Assembly: GCA_963575745.1 (NCBI GenBank)
Contig: CAUYUJ010001733.1
Span: 10,001 to 74,000, forward strand
DNA from: Prorocentrum cordatum
Taxonomy: Eukaryota; Sar; Dinophyceae; Prorocentrales; Prorocentraceae
Length of the DNA: 64,000 nt
Reading direction: 5' to 3'
Shown here: in pieces, positions 31,844 to 40,495 of the stretch
Numbering within the stretch: the stretch's first letter is position 1
Layout: every line of letters begins with the position of its first letter
The notes under the pieces: generated by a model
What the model saw: the letters and a program-made list of their open reading frames with translations, nothing else
What the model was told of the DNA's origin: nothing
Databases searched by the model: none
Translations under genes and position numbers: made by a program

Positions 31844-32505
31844 ATTGAACCAAAATGACTACAGAAAGTTATCATGCCGAACATGCCGACAGCATGGCAG
31901 AGACCAAGAGAGGGAGTGATGACGAAAGACGTGCATTTTATCTGAGTACAGGCGACAGTCCACGTCCTGGCCAGCAAGGCGGAATTAACAATCCCAGGCC
32001 GAACGCTTTAAACGAAGGTGAACTAGAAGACCGCCCACCTGACAATCCCACGAGAGAACTTGAGATAACAGGGGCAAAGACCGAGGGCGTGCGACAACCC
32101 TGTTGAACCACGTCAATTGAAACGAGAAGAAAAGAAAGAAGCAACTCCGCTCTGTCCTGATGATCAGGTTAACCAAATGCGCTGAGAACTCCTGGTGTCA
32201 AGCAATCCCAAATTGAAGAGACTGGCTTGGACCCAGCAACGAAAGACACAGAAAATCCCAACTGCCCATTTAACTGGAAGTTGGAGTCAACCTGAGGATA
32301 AGGCAATCCCCTCTGAGGCAAACCCCACTGAGCTGTGGACAAAGAAAGACTCCACTACTTTGGCCCAGACAAAGAATCAGATGAAAGGAACATGTAATCT
32401 TCCAAAGACAAAAATTCTGACGTCCCAGTTGAACCAAAACTGAACCAAAGGACACTGAAGATCCCAAGAGAGAGAAGTGTGTTCGTATCCTCAGAACTGC
32501 TTCGA
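31844..32505 (-). other. Intercistronic non-coding region of the LINE
   Basis: No long frame. On the minus strand TTGGGATT, TGGGATTG and TTGGTTCAA words recur about every 40-60 bases (plus-strand AATCCCA and TTGAACCA at 31,990, 32,043, 32,104, 32,205, 32,258, 32,305, 32,430 and 32,470). The same words occur in the 3' region and at the 5' end of the element. Confidence 0.5.
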
Positions 32506-33573
32506 TCACATCAAGAACCGAGGCTTGCAGAGTAAGTGGCACCTAACAGTTGCGCCTTTATCTGTCTCCACCGTAATGAGATCCGCGACGTCTTCATACG
32601 AGTCTTTGACATAAAGAAGTGCCACAATGCAGCTGCCTGCGAGAATCTGTGACTTGTCATGAAGCCTCTCCTTTTTGGGGAATATCTCAGGACCAATGGA
32701 CGTTTCTTTGGTGTAAAACTTCGCGTTGAATAGGTGGATGTCCTTGGACCGAAACGTGTTAAGCCCAAAGTGATGCAGGATCTTCGTTACATCTCTGGTA
32801 GTGAGGTAACCATGCTCCCCCAGAATTGGGATGCTTTCCGAAATCAGTTGGCCCAGATTGTCTATGATGAAAGGAGTGAGTTCTCGAACGGTAATGATCT
32901 GAACATGCTCTCCGACCTTTGCCTTAACGGTGCTCAAGCCCGTGAGCTGAGGAACAAAGACCATGATGTAGCGCCTTGAGCTAGTGTGATCCGTGCCGCC
33001 CTTAGGGGCAAAGATTGGGCATCCCGAATGATCGTACTCCAATTGCGACTTCAGAATGGGAGGGCCCAACTTGCTGATCCAGGGCTTCCCATCTTGTTCC
33101 CAGCTCTTTGGAACGGGCTGCGACTTACGGTCGGGTGAGTCGACTTCTGCTTCAGAGCCTGAGGAAGAGCTCTTGGACCCAGGAGAATCTGACGAGTCCA
33201 CTTCCCAAGTTGAGCCGCCTGCGGGCTTGGCAGGCACTTCCCCATGGTAGTCCTGGGTCTCAGGAAGTAAATCATCCGAATCGGGCTTTGACCCAGTCCC
33301 GCCCTTCTGCGGATGTTTCTTGAACCCAATTGAGTACTGCATCTTCCTGGCGATCGGCGTACGGCTCCGAGAAGCCGAGTTTCCCCTTCGCACAGGAGCA
33401 GGAGGTGGGGTAGGGAGAATCTTCTCGTACGGGCCAGCGCTGGAGGATGCCTTGGCTTTGAGCTCCTGATTCTTAAACCCCACTGACCGAGCTTGATCCT
33501 CCCTCTTCTGTTCGAGCTTTTGCTGCAACTTGACTTTCTTATCGTTCGCAGTGAGAATGGGCTTCGCTTCCAT
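32506..33573 (-). CDS. LINE ORF3: 355-aa protein with Ser/Pro-rich linker
   Basis: The first ATG is at 33,573 (MEAKPILTANDKKVKL). The frame is open further upstream to 33,807, overlapping the end of ORF2 by 37 bp in another frame, and the upstream part (FFGFDRHALDRWARNRQVK) also looks coding, so a frameshift, reinitiation or non-AUG start is possible. From the ATG there is a charged region with KLQQKLEQKRED, a disordered S/P-rich linker (EVDSSDSPGSKSSSSGSE) and a globular C-terminal half (RRYIMVFVPQLTGL to GATVRCHLLCKPRF). No known domain is recognised. Position behind the reverse transcriptase suggests an RNP or packaging accessory role, which is inference only. Confidence 0.6.
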   Translation of the reverse strand: MEAKPILTANDKKVKLQQKLEQKREDQARSVGFKNQELKAKASSSAGPYEKILPTPPPAPVRRGNSASRSRTPIARKMQYSIGFKKHPQKGGTGSKPDSDDLLPETQDYHGEVPAKPAGGSTWEVDSSDSPGSKSSSSGSEAEVDSPDRKSQPVPKSWEQDGKPWISKLGPPILKSQLEYDHSGCPIFAPKGGTDHTSSRRYIMVFVPQLTGLSTVKAKVGEHVQIITVRELTPFIIDNLGQLISESIPILGEHGYLTTRDVTKILHHFGLNTFRSKDIHLFNAKFYTKETSIGPEIFPKKERLHDKSQILAGSCIVALLYVKDSYEDVADLITVETDKGATVRCHLLCKPRFLM

Positions 33574-33770
33574 CTTGACTTGACGATTGCGAGCCCAGCG
33601 ATCTAGAGCGTGGCGGTCGAAGCCAAAGAAAAGGGGGATGGTAGGCTGAATCTGGTTCCCCGACCAATCCAGATCCTGAGAGTAAGGAGTGACCGTGGTG
33701 AAAGAAAGGAGTCCCAGAGGGAGCAGTGCGATACCGAAGTGTGCCTGGAAGCACCAGACCGAGCCAATGG

Positions 33771-36713
33771 CTACTGAAGACGAAGATGAAGCGGCTGCCG
33801 AATCCAATCATACATCTCTTTAGCGAGGCCCAGACGGAACTTTTTGTCTCTGGAGCCCTGCGGCGAAAATAAAGTGGTCCAGGCATCCTTATCATACCTG
33901 AAAACAAAGCCCCTATGCGAGCGTGAGTGTGTGCGGCTACCACCAGAGTGGTCAAAGTAACGATTCTGGATAACCCAATGCTTACAATACTGGAAAAGCC
34001 TCGACGAAAAATCTTCTGGATGTCTTTGCATGTGTGAAACCCAACTGATAGCTGAATCCAAGTGAAAGATAGCCCAAGAGACTTCTTTGAACCCTTTGAT
34101 CTTGCGATTTCTGCGTAAGTTGTATTGTTCTGGAGATTCCCCAGGGTGCCTTTTGAGTTTCAACATGATCCTAATACATTGATTCTGTGCCTTGGTAATC
34201 AAATCCGCCGTCGTCTTACAAGGAACCCAGGCAGCTCCCCTGGAGCGGATAATCCCTCCTGCCATGCAGTTCAACTTCGCCAGACGTTTAGACATGGGAA
34301 TATGCTCGTTAATCAAGAATTTGCTGTTAGCCCAAAAGGCTTTGTTGATCTGTGAGATACCCCTCTTGACATCTTCGTGACAGGAGCCGTTGGCGGTGAG
34401 AACGGGGCCCAGAACCTTGGCCTCAGGTACTACAGACCATGTTTTCCCGAAGGGGTCCGACCACTTGTAACCTTGAAAGTGGAAGGGGTAAGCCGGGAGG
34501 ATTTCCCGATCGTCTTTGAGCCTGAGCCGATGTGCATTCCATAGCTCTGACTCGACAAGGGCGGTCAGCGTTGCCAAGTCCCGATCCGAAGAGGCCACCA
34601 CAAAAATGTTATCAGACCAACTGAAGAGTGCAATCCTGAAGTCGAACCCCAACTGATCGGAACGAATCGCGATTCCCAGTGAAGAATGTGAAATTTTCTC
34701 CAAAGTGGAAGCAAAGCAATCTTCAACCGAGACGCGCGCCAGAATACAAGCTGTCCCAGCTCCTTGCATCAAACCACGGTCTCTTTGGATAACCCCAGTG
34801 TTTGAATCCAGCAGAGAAATGGAAACCCGAGGGTTCCTGTGTAGCCTGATGCAACCTACTGCCAAGAAGAAAGGTACTCCTCGCCCCAGTAAGCTCCGTA
34901 AAACCAATCCGTAACGAATCTGATCGTGGTGTGCTTTGATATCTGTAATCCCAACCATCCCTTTGTTGAAGTGATCTCTCCCATACTCCAAGATATGGTA
35001 GACGCTCGTGTGAAGCTCTTGTAATTGCCCGCCTTTGCTCAGCCCAAAAATCAAGCCCTTAAGACCCTTGGAGTCAGTGTATGAATCCAAAACTGGGATA
35101 ATGGCCCTCGCCACATATGCATGTCCGATCTTGGCTATGGCAGGCTGAGGAATAACAACTCTGGTTTGAGAAGGGGTTCCAAAACCCTTAATCTTGTTAC
35201 CCAGGTGGCCTCCGAATGTCACGTTGTTCCAGAACTCAGGGTTGCCTAGGCAGGCTTGAATGCACCCCTTGAGCCTTTGGGACCAACCTGAAACTTTGAC
35301 AATAGCCGTACAGGCAAACTCCGTGTCAATCTTGCGAGGGGCCTTGATGTCGTCCAGCGCGTCCTCAAGCAGAGACGGGATAATGGGGTCGTCGTAGAGA
35401 TTGAAGAAACCCAAAGTCCGAAGCCAAGCAGTGTCCTCCTGACGCTCCAGGTCAGATAATCCCCACCTTTCTCTGTATTCTTCCGCGACCAACGTGGTAC
35501 AACGATCCACTTCAAAAATCTTGACTTGGTCTACACAGAAACCCAGAATGGGAAGAAGCGACTTGCGTGAGGCCCAAACACGCCTTCCTTGAGATGCGCT
35601 AAGCGCAACCTGAGCCAACTCCCGTTGAAGTTTCGTTATCTTGAGGGCTCTCAGGAGGAGCTGACCCACAGCGACCCTCGAGGCTTCGTTAAGTTCGGAG
35701 TTGAACCGAGTCCTAAGACTCTTGACCCAAAATGGCTCTTCGGCGAATCTCCTAAGACTTCTAGGGTGAGCCTGAGTCGCTTCATACACCTGTCCCAACA
35801 TGTTTTCCCAGAAATCGAAAGAGAGAGTAAGGTCCTCTGGATCGTGGTACCTTACCGCACAAGACTCAGGAAGCCCTTCATCATTTAAACGAGTGAGTTC
35901 CGCTGATTCGGGGAACAGACTCTGTGCGATCTTTCTGACCTCCAGAATGTTTGTAGGAGTCCAAAGGAGCGGTCTTCTCCTGGGGGCCCGCTGGGGAAAG
36001 GCCAGGACGTCACATCCGACGAGGGCATGGTCTCCAGGAACACCCGCCCAGCAGGCGAAACAGTCAGACGAGAGATCACCCCTAGCGAGAGCAATGTGAT
36101 CGATCGTACTGCTGGCTTGAGAGAGCGCCTGGCCACCGTCGGGCTTCCTTGTGAATTGCATGGAAGTCTCCTGAAACCTGAGAGGGCACCAATGGAGGTC
36201 GAGGTAGGAGCAAGCTTCACAGAACGAAAGAAATTTTAGGTCTCCGTTTCCTTGGTCAGCGTTCATGTCCCCCAACCAAGAGAGAGTGGATCCGACAGGA
36301 CGTGATCGACCAAGTTGGATAGCGCAATTGAGAGAATCATGGAAGAAATCATGGGCAAGGTGAGAGAAGAGAAAGGATCTGGCATGAAGGTGGCAACCAT
36401 CGAGACAGTCGGGACGAAGATCAACGCGGATGGATCTCCAATCACAGACAATGTCTTTCACACGTTTTCTCAGAGATTTGTGCACAAGCACGCCCATGGC
36501 CCTGCACCCAGGGCCAGGATGGTGACGGTAGTAAGCGTGGCCGTGGAAAACGGGGCGGAGAAGCCCATCGTTTTGAAGGCAGCCCTTGAAATCCGCTTCT
36601 AAGATACAAATTAGGCCCCAGCACTTCAGCTCGAGCAAATCCAAATTGGCTTGCATAAGGGTCTCGTCTGCCCACTTGCCTTGCACATTGAGAGCGCAAA
36701 CCAGCCCCCTCAC
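33771..36713 (-). CDS. LINE ORF2: APE-type endonuclease / reverse transcriptase
   Basis: The 980-residue frame has an N-terminal APE-like endonuclease with ICILEADF (Glu about 39), LGDMNAD (147-153), SSTIDHIA (201-208) and PGDHALV (226-232), matching the E, GDxN, DH and xDH signatures that nick target DNA. A reverse transcriptase follows: GITDIKAHHDQIRYG (motif A Asp about 591), DRGLMQGAGTA (motif B, about 645-655) and LFSWSDNIFVV (motif C, about 697-707), in which the usual YADD reads WSDN. The C-terminal region has WVSHMQRHPEDFSSRLFQ, of the kind seen in dinoflagellate-type elements (from memory). No RNase H or CCHC knuckle is seen. The listed first codon is GTG at 36,711-36,713. The frame is the same as ORF1 and is separated from it only by the ORF1 TGA, three codons upstream. 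Loss of the second motif-C Asp could impair activity or be a lineage variant. Confidence 0.88.
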   Translation of the reverse strand: MRGLVCALNVQGKWADETLMQANLDLLELKCWGLICILEADFKGCLQNDGLLRPVFHGHAYYRHHPGPGCRAMGVLVHKSLRKRVKDIVCDWRSIRVDLRPDCLDGCHLHARSFLFSHLAHDFFHDSLNCAIQLGRSRPVGSTLSWLGDMNADQGNGDLKFLSFCEACSYLDLHWCPLRFQETSMQFTRKPDGGQALSQASSTIDHIALARGDLSSDCFACWAGVPGDHALVGCDVLAFPQRAPRRRPLLWTPTNILEVRKIAQSLFPESAELTRLNDEGLPESCAVRYHDPEDLTLSFDFWENMLGQVYEATQAHPRSLRRFAEEPFWVKSLRTRFNSELNEASRVAVGQLLLRALKITKLQRELAQVALSASQGRRVWASRKSLLPILGFCVDQVKIFEVDRCTTLVAEEYRERWGLSDLERQEDTAWLRTLGFFNLYDDPIIPSLLEDALDDIKAPRKIDTEFACTAIVKVSGWSQRLKGCIQACLGNPEFWNNVTFGGHLGNKIKGFGTPSQTRVVIPQPAIAKIGHAYVARAIIPVLDSYTDSKGLKGLIFGLSKGGQLQELHTSVYHILEYGRDHFNKGMVGITDIKAHHDQIRYGLVLRSLLGRGVPFFLAVGCIRLHRNPRVSISLLDSNTGVIQRDRGLMQGAGTACILARVSVEDCFASTLEKISHSSLGIAIRSDQLGFDFRIALFSWSDNIFVVASSDRDLATLTALVESELWNAHRLRLKDDREILPAYPFHFQGYKWSDPFGKTWSVVPEAKVLGPVLTANGSCHEDVKRGISQINKAFWANSKFLINEHIPMSKRLAKLNCMAGGIIRSRGAAWVPCKTTADLITKAQNQCIRIMLKLKRHPGESPEQYNLRRNRKIKGFKEVSWAIFHLDSAISWVSHMQRHPEDFSSRLFQYCKHWVIQNRYFDHSGGSRTHSRSHRGFVFRYDKDAWTTLFSPQGSRDKKFRLGLAKEMYDWIRQPLHLRLQ

Positions 36714-36722
36714 ATAGGCTTC

Positions 36723-37787
36723 TCAAAGAGAGAGAGCCTCATCAATGGTGTCTTTCAGCGTCTTTCGGAGCGCTTCGTCGGGAACTTTCTCGAAGGACTC
36801 ATGCCACAGAAATTCCCCATCCTTGATACCACCAATTTGATGATCTAATACAAAAAATTTTCGGGTCCGCGAGCAAACTACGTAACTGTCTGAACGATCA
36901 CCCATCGCTTTTTCCAGCGCACTGGAGATTGTCCTGAACAATTTGGCAGGGCCTCGCTCTTCCTTGGTACTGATTTGGCCGCACCAGATCAAATTTTCCA
37001 TGTATCCACGAATCTTGAGTTCACGGATCGCGGCAGCCGCTTGAAGTCCTACCGAAACTGAACTCCACTTGATCTCAACACAGCTCCCATATCCAAAAGG
37101 AGCAACAATGTGTGTGGGCTGGGGAACCTCCGCTCTGCGCAGGACCGCTCGCGCCTTCTCCAGGGCCTCCTGTTTTTTGAGGTTCCAACCCAAGTTGGTG
37201 AGAATGAAGATGTCTCGGTCTGCCCTCGGAGTACTTGCCCACGGCGGGCCCTTTTTCCTGGTTGGGCCTTGGCTTGACTGACTCTCCAATTGTTTTGCCG
37301 CCATTTCTGCGCGAAGGGCCTTCTGTTCCAGTTCAACCGCCAGAATCCTCTCGTTGAAGGCTTTTTGAACCTCCGTCTCTCCTGCCTCAATGTTGGCAAG
37401 CTTCACCTCATGATCATTGATCAGGGTTACGGCCACCGAAAACTCCTGTGCCAGGGCTTTTTGGGTTCCCAGAACATCCATTTGAAGGGAATCAATACGA
37501 TCCTTAATGGGGGCGATCTTTCTGTCGAGAAGCGACTCTAATTGCCCGAAGAATGCGTCGGTCCCTGAGGCTGTTGAGACAATTCCAGACGAGCTTGTCC
37601 CATTTTCTCCCAAGCCCGTACCTTTCGCCGAACCCTTGGCCGCCAAAGTCCTCATGGCCTTTGCTGTATCTTGCTGGTTTTCTTTGTTCTCATCTGCCAT
37701 TCTGGCGTCGTCTCTCAACCTTTTCTGTTTGTCTATGTCCAGAGACAAGAGTTTCTGCATGGTTTCTCCAATCTGCAGTGTCGGCAT
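36723..37787 (-). CDS. LINE ORF1: coiled-coil RNA-binding-like protein, 354 aa
   Basis: The ATG is at 37,787 (MPTLQIGETMQKLLSLD); the frame is open without ATG up to 37,919. The N-terminal third is charged and Ser/Thr/Gly-rich. A heptad-like coiled coil follows from about residue 80 to 175 (LLDRKIAPIKDRIDSLQMDV, then EVQKAFNERILAVELEQKAL). After a basic linker (GPTRKKGPPW) comes DIFILTNLGWNL to GYGSCVEIKW, which resembles an RRM-like fold with beta-strand RNP-type segments, and a C-terminal domain ending KDTIDEALSL. This order (coiled coil, RRM, C-terminal domain) is that of L1-type ORF1 proteins, which trimerise and coat element RNA. The stop is TGA at 36,723-36,725, in frame with ORF2. Confidence 0.78.
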   Translation of the reverse strand: MPTLQIGETMQKLLSLDIDKQKRLRDDARMADENKENQQDTAKAMRTLAAKGSAKGTGLGENGTSSSGIVSTASGTDAFFGQLESLLDRKIAPIKDRIDSLQMDVLGTQKALAQEFSVAVTLINDHEVKLANIEAGETEVQKAFNERILAVELEQKALRAEMAAKQLESQSSQGPTRKKGPPWASTPRADRDIFILTNLGWNLKKQEALEKARAVLRRAEVPQPTHIVAPFGYGSCVEIKWSSVSVGLQAAAAIRELKIRGYMENLIWCGQISTKEERGPAKLFRTISSALEKAMGDRSDSYVVCSRTRKFFVLDHQIGGIKDGEFLWHESFEKVPDEALRKTLKDTIDEALSL

Positions 37788-37876
37788 AGCTGAAGTGTAT
37801 GCTTGCGCTCCAACGAACGCCACTCCAAAATGAAGTGGGGCACCAGATGGACAAAGGCAATGATTGCGTGACCCAC

Positions 37877-37945
37877 CAATTGAATGAAGGTGAATTCCCA
37901 CCAAGGTAAATCCCACCAATGAATATGAATTCCCACCAATGAGAG
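37877..37945 (-). repeat. TTGGTGGGAATTCA short repeats at the 5' end of the LINE
   Basis: On the minus strand CATTGGTGGGAATTCA, CATTGGTGGGATTTAC, CTTGGTGGGAATTCAC and AATTGGTGGGTCACG follow each other at 17-26-bp steps just upstream of ORF1. They could be promoter or 5'-UTR repeats. Confidence 0.6.
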
Positions 37946-38048
37946 TAAAATCTCAATGACAAATTCAGTAATTGAACCAAACTGAACCAATCGCAGGCAG
38001 CTATGGCGGCCGGGCGCCCCCCCCGCGGCCACCCCCCCAGCAGGCCTT

Positions 38049-38059
38049 GAGCGAAGAGA
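38049..38059. repeat. Target-site duplication of the LINE, right copy
   Basis: GAGCGAAGAGA, identical to 29,227-29,237. The GA-rich setting makes a chance match possible but unlikely at 11 bp including CG. Confidence 0.7.
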
Positions 38060-38316
38060 GGAGAGAAGGGAAGCAAGAGAGGAGACGAGGAGAGATGAGA
38101 GGAGAAGGGTAGCACAGAGATGAGAGGAGAAGGGGAAGCAAGAGAGGAGAGAGGAGGAACGAAGAGAGGAGGCGGGAGGCGGGAGGAAGGGAGGAGAAGA
38201 GGAGGGGCAAGAGCAAGAGAAGAGAGGAGGAGGCGGGAGGAGGCGGGAGGAGGAGGAGGAAGGTGGAGACCACAGTGCTCTATTCAAAACGAGTACCCAA
38301 CGCAGGAGGGTTGGGA
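38060..38316 (+). repeat. Tail of 102-bp cassette 1 (beyond the LINE)
   Basis: GA-rich GGAGGAGGCGGGAGGAGG sequence, then GTGCTCTATTCAAAACGAGT and CCCAACGCAGGAGGGTTGGG with AAAA. CCCAAC and GTTGGG pair around an 8-nt loop. Confidence 0.85.
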
Positions 38317-38890
38317 AAATTACCCTGCGACGTACCCAACCCGATGGCATCACGTGGCAAGAGGAGTAAGGAAACATTAGCAGGAACCGTAACAGTGCAG
38401 GCGCGGCGAATTGTAGTGCGACCTACATGGGATGCGCAATGCTGCACGACTCACAGAACAGCAATCGATAAGACGAGGAGTAGGTCTCAAGGCTCGTTAA
38501 ACAATAGCGGGGGCGGGAACGAGGGACAGGAGAAGGACGAACCCAGTAGGAAGGGGCGAGGCGAGGAGCCATCGCAGCAGCAGCAGCATAAATGCAGAAG
38601 GTGACAGGAGGACTAGGGCGGCGATGATGAAAGAGGAGGGAGGAAGCAAGAGACTGCTTCGTTTTTGCGAGAGCTCGGTCAACAGGATCAAACCTGTTTA
38701 TATCTAGTGCAGGAAGCGATCGAGACCTAGCTCGCGCGCCAGCTTCTCTGCCTCCTTCCTGCATGCTGCAGTGCGGGAACTGAACCTCCGCAGTGTCTCT
38801 CCTCCTCCTCATCCTCTCCTCCTACTCCTCCTCCTCCTCTTCCTCCCCTCCTCCTCCCCGCGACGCAAAACATCTGAGACGCTGAAGCCA
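38317..38890. repeat. Head region before 102-bp array 2
   Basis: ACCCTGCGACGTACCCAACC begins a diverged, longer head that includes GGCGGGAACGAGGGACAGGA, related to 40,440-40,490, and then a CTCCTC tract at 38,800-38,860. No gene is seen. Confidence 0.65.
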
Positions 38891-40095
38891 GCAGAGTAGA
38901 ATCCCCGTAGGGCGTCACTCCGCTGGCCCCCCCAGCAGCCTTCGAACGTGGCGACACTTTCGCAGATCGCAGCCCCCCAGGGATGGCGAGATCTCATCTG
39001 AATCACCGCATGACGTCACCCCGCTGGCCACCCCAGCAGCCCTCGAAAGTGGCGACAGTTTCACAGATCTCAGCCTCCCAGGGATGGCGAGGTCGAATCT
39101 GAATCCCCGAAGGGCGTCACTCCGCTGGCCCCCCCAGCAGCCTTCGAACGTGGCGACACTTTCGCAGATCGCAGCCCCCCAGGGATGGCGAGATCTAATC
39201 TGAATCCCCGTATGACGTCACTCCGCTGGCCACCCCAGCAGCCCTCGAAAGTGGCGACAGTTTCACAGATCGCAGCCCCCCAGGGATGGCGAGGTCTAAT
39301 CTGAATTCCCGAAGGGCGTCACTCCGCTGGGCCCCCCAGCAGCCCTCGAAAGTGGCGACAGTTTCACAGATCGCAGCCCCCCAGGGATGGCGAGGTCTAA
39401 TCTGAGTCCCCGTAGGGCGTCACTCCGCTGGGCCCCCCAGCAGCCCTCGAAAGTGGCGACAGTTTCACAGATCGCAGCCCCCCAGGGATGGCGAGGTTTA
39501 ATCTGAGTCCCCGTAGGGCGTCACTCCGCTGGGCCCCCCAGCAGCCCTCGAAAGTGGCGACAGTTTCACAGATCGCAGCCCCCCAGAGATGGCGAGGTCT
39601 AATCTGAATCCACGTAGGGCGCCACTCCGCTGGGCCCCCCAGCAGCCCTCGAAAGTGGCGACAGTTTCACAGATCGCAGCCTCCCAGGGATGGCGAGGTC
39701 TAATCTGAGTCCCCGTAGGGCGTCACTCCGCTGGTCCCCCCCAGCAGCCCTCGGACGTGGTTACAGTTTCACAGATCGCAGCCCCACCAGGGATGGCGAG
39801 GTCTAATCTGAGCCCACGTAGGGCGTCACTCCGCCGGGCCCCCCCAGCAGCCCTCGAAAGTGGTGACAGCTTCACAGATCGCAGCCCCACCAGGGATGGC
39901 GAAGTCTAATCTGAGTCCCCGTAGGGCGTCACTCCGCTGGGCCCCCCAGCAGCCCTCGAAAGTGGCGACAGCTTCACAGATCGCAGCCCCACAAGGGATG
40001 GCGAGGTCTAATCTGAGTCCCCGTAGGGCGTCACTCCGCTCGGCACCCCAGCAACCCCCGAAAGTGGCTACAGTTCCACATACCGCAGCCCCACC
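38891..40095. repeat. 102-bp satellite, array 2
   Basis: About 12 units, mostly the CCCCGTAGGGCGTCACTCCG subfamily. The last unit carries CGCTCGGCACCCCAGCAACC, the same closing variant as in array 1 at 29,130. Confidence 0.96.
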
Positions 40096-40261
40096 AAAGA
40101 AAAGAGAGGAGGAGGCGGGAGGAGGCGGGAGGAGGAGAAGGAAGGTGGAGCCCACAGTGCTCTATTCAAAACGAGTACCCAACGCAGGAGGGTTGGGAAA
40201 AAAACAGGACAACCCAAAACTAAACAGAACCACCACAAAAGTAAACATAACCACCCCGAAA
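40096..40261 (+). repeat. Tail and spacer after 102-bp array 2
   Basis: GAGGAGGCGGGAGGAGGCGG, GTGCTCTATTCAAAACGAGT and the CCCAACGCAGGAGGGTTGGG hairpin are followed by ACAGGACAACCCAAAACTAA spacer units. Confidence 0.88.
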
Positions 40262-40495
40262 CTAAATTACCCTGTGACGTACCCAACCCATTTGTACCAT
40301 GGGAAACGAGGAGTTGACCGAAACTTGAACGGACAATCAAATTGCAGGATCCGTTGTTTGATATGTAAGCTACTTGGGACACGTGCCGATGGCATGATGC
40401 GCAGGAGAACCATACAAGAAAGAGGGGCGACAGCGACAGGCTCGAAGAGGACATGGGGAGTCGGGAACGAAGAGCAGGAGAAAAACGTGCGGGAA
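40262..40495 (+). repeat. Head of 102-bp cassette 3
   Basis: TTACCCTGTGACGTACCCAA to GAAGAGCAGGAGAAA. Nearly identical to 42,540-42,775 and similar at its start to 27,045-27,145. Confidence 0.9.

Larger units (their letters stand above)
29238..38048 (-). mobile_element. LINE-like non-LTR retrotransposon, ~8.8 kb
   Basis: On the minus strand the order is 5' region with TTGGTGGGAATTCA repeats, ORF1 (coiled coil plus RNA-binding-like region), ORF2 (endonuclease plus reverse transcriptase), ORF3, ORF4, ORF5 and ORF6. The 3' end carries a (TCA)n tail, and an 11-bp direct repeat GAGCGAAGAGA flanks the element. It lies between the last unit of a 102-bp array and the GA-rich tail that normally follows such arrays directly (compare 40,082-40,200), which fits an insertion. 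Base composition is closer to 50% GC than its surroundings. At 8.8 kb with four extra frames it is longer than typical two-ORF LINEs. The 5' boundary is less certain, because ACCCCCCCAGCAGGCCTT (38,030-38,048) resembles the flanking satellite. Confidence 0.8.
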
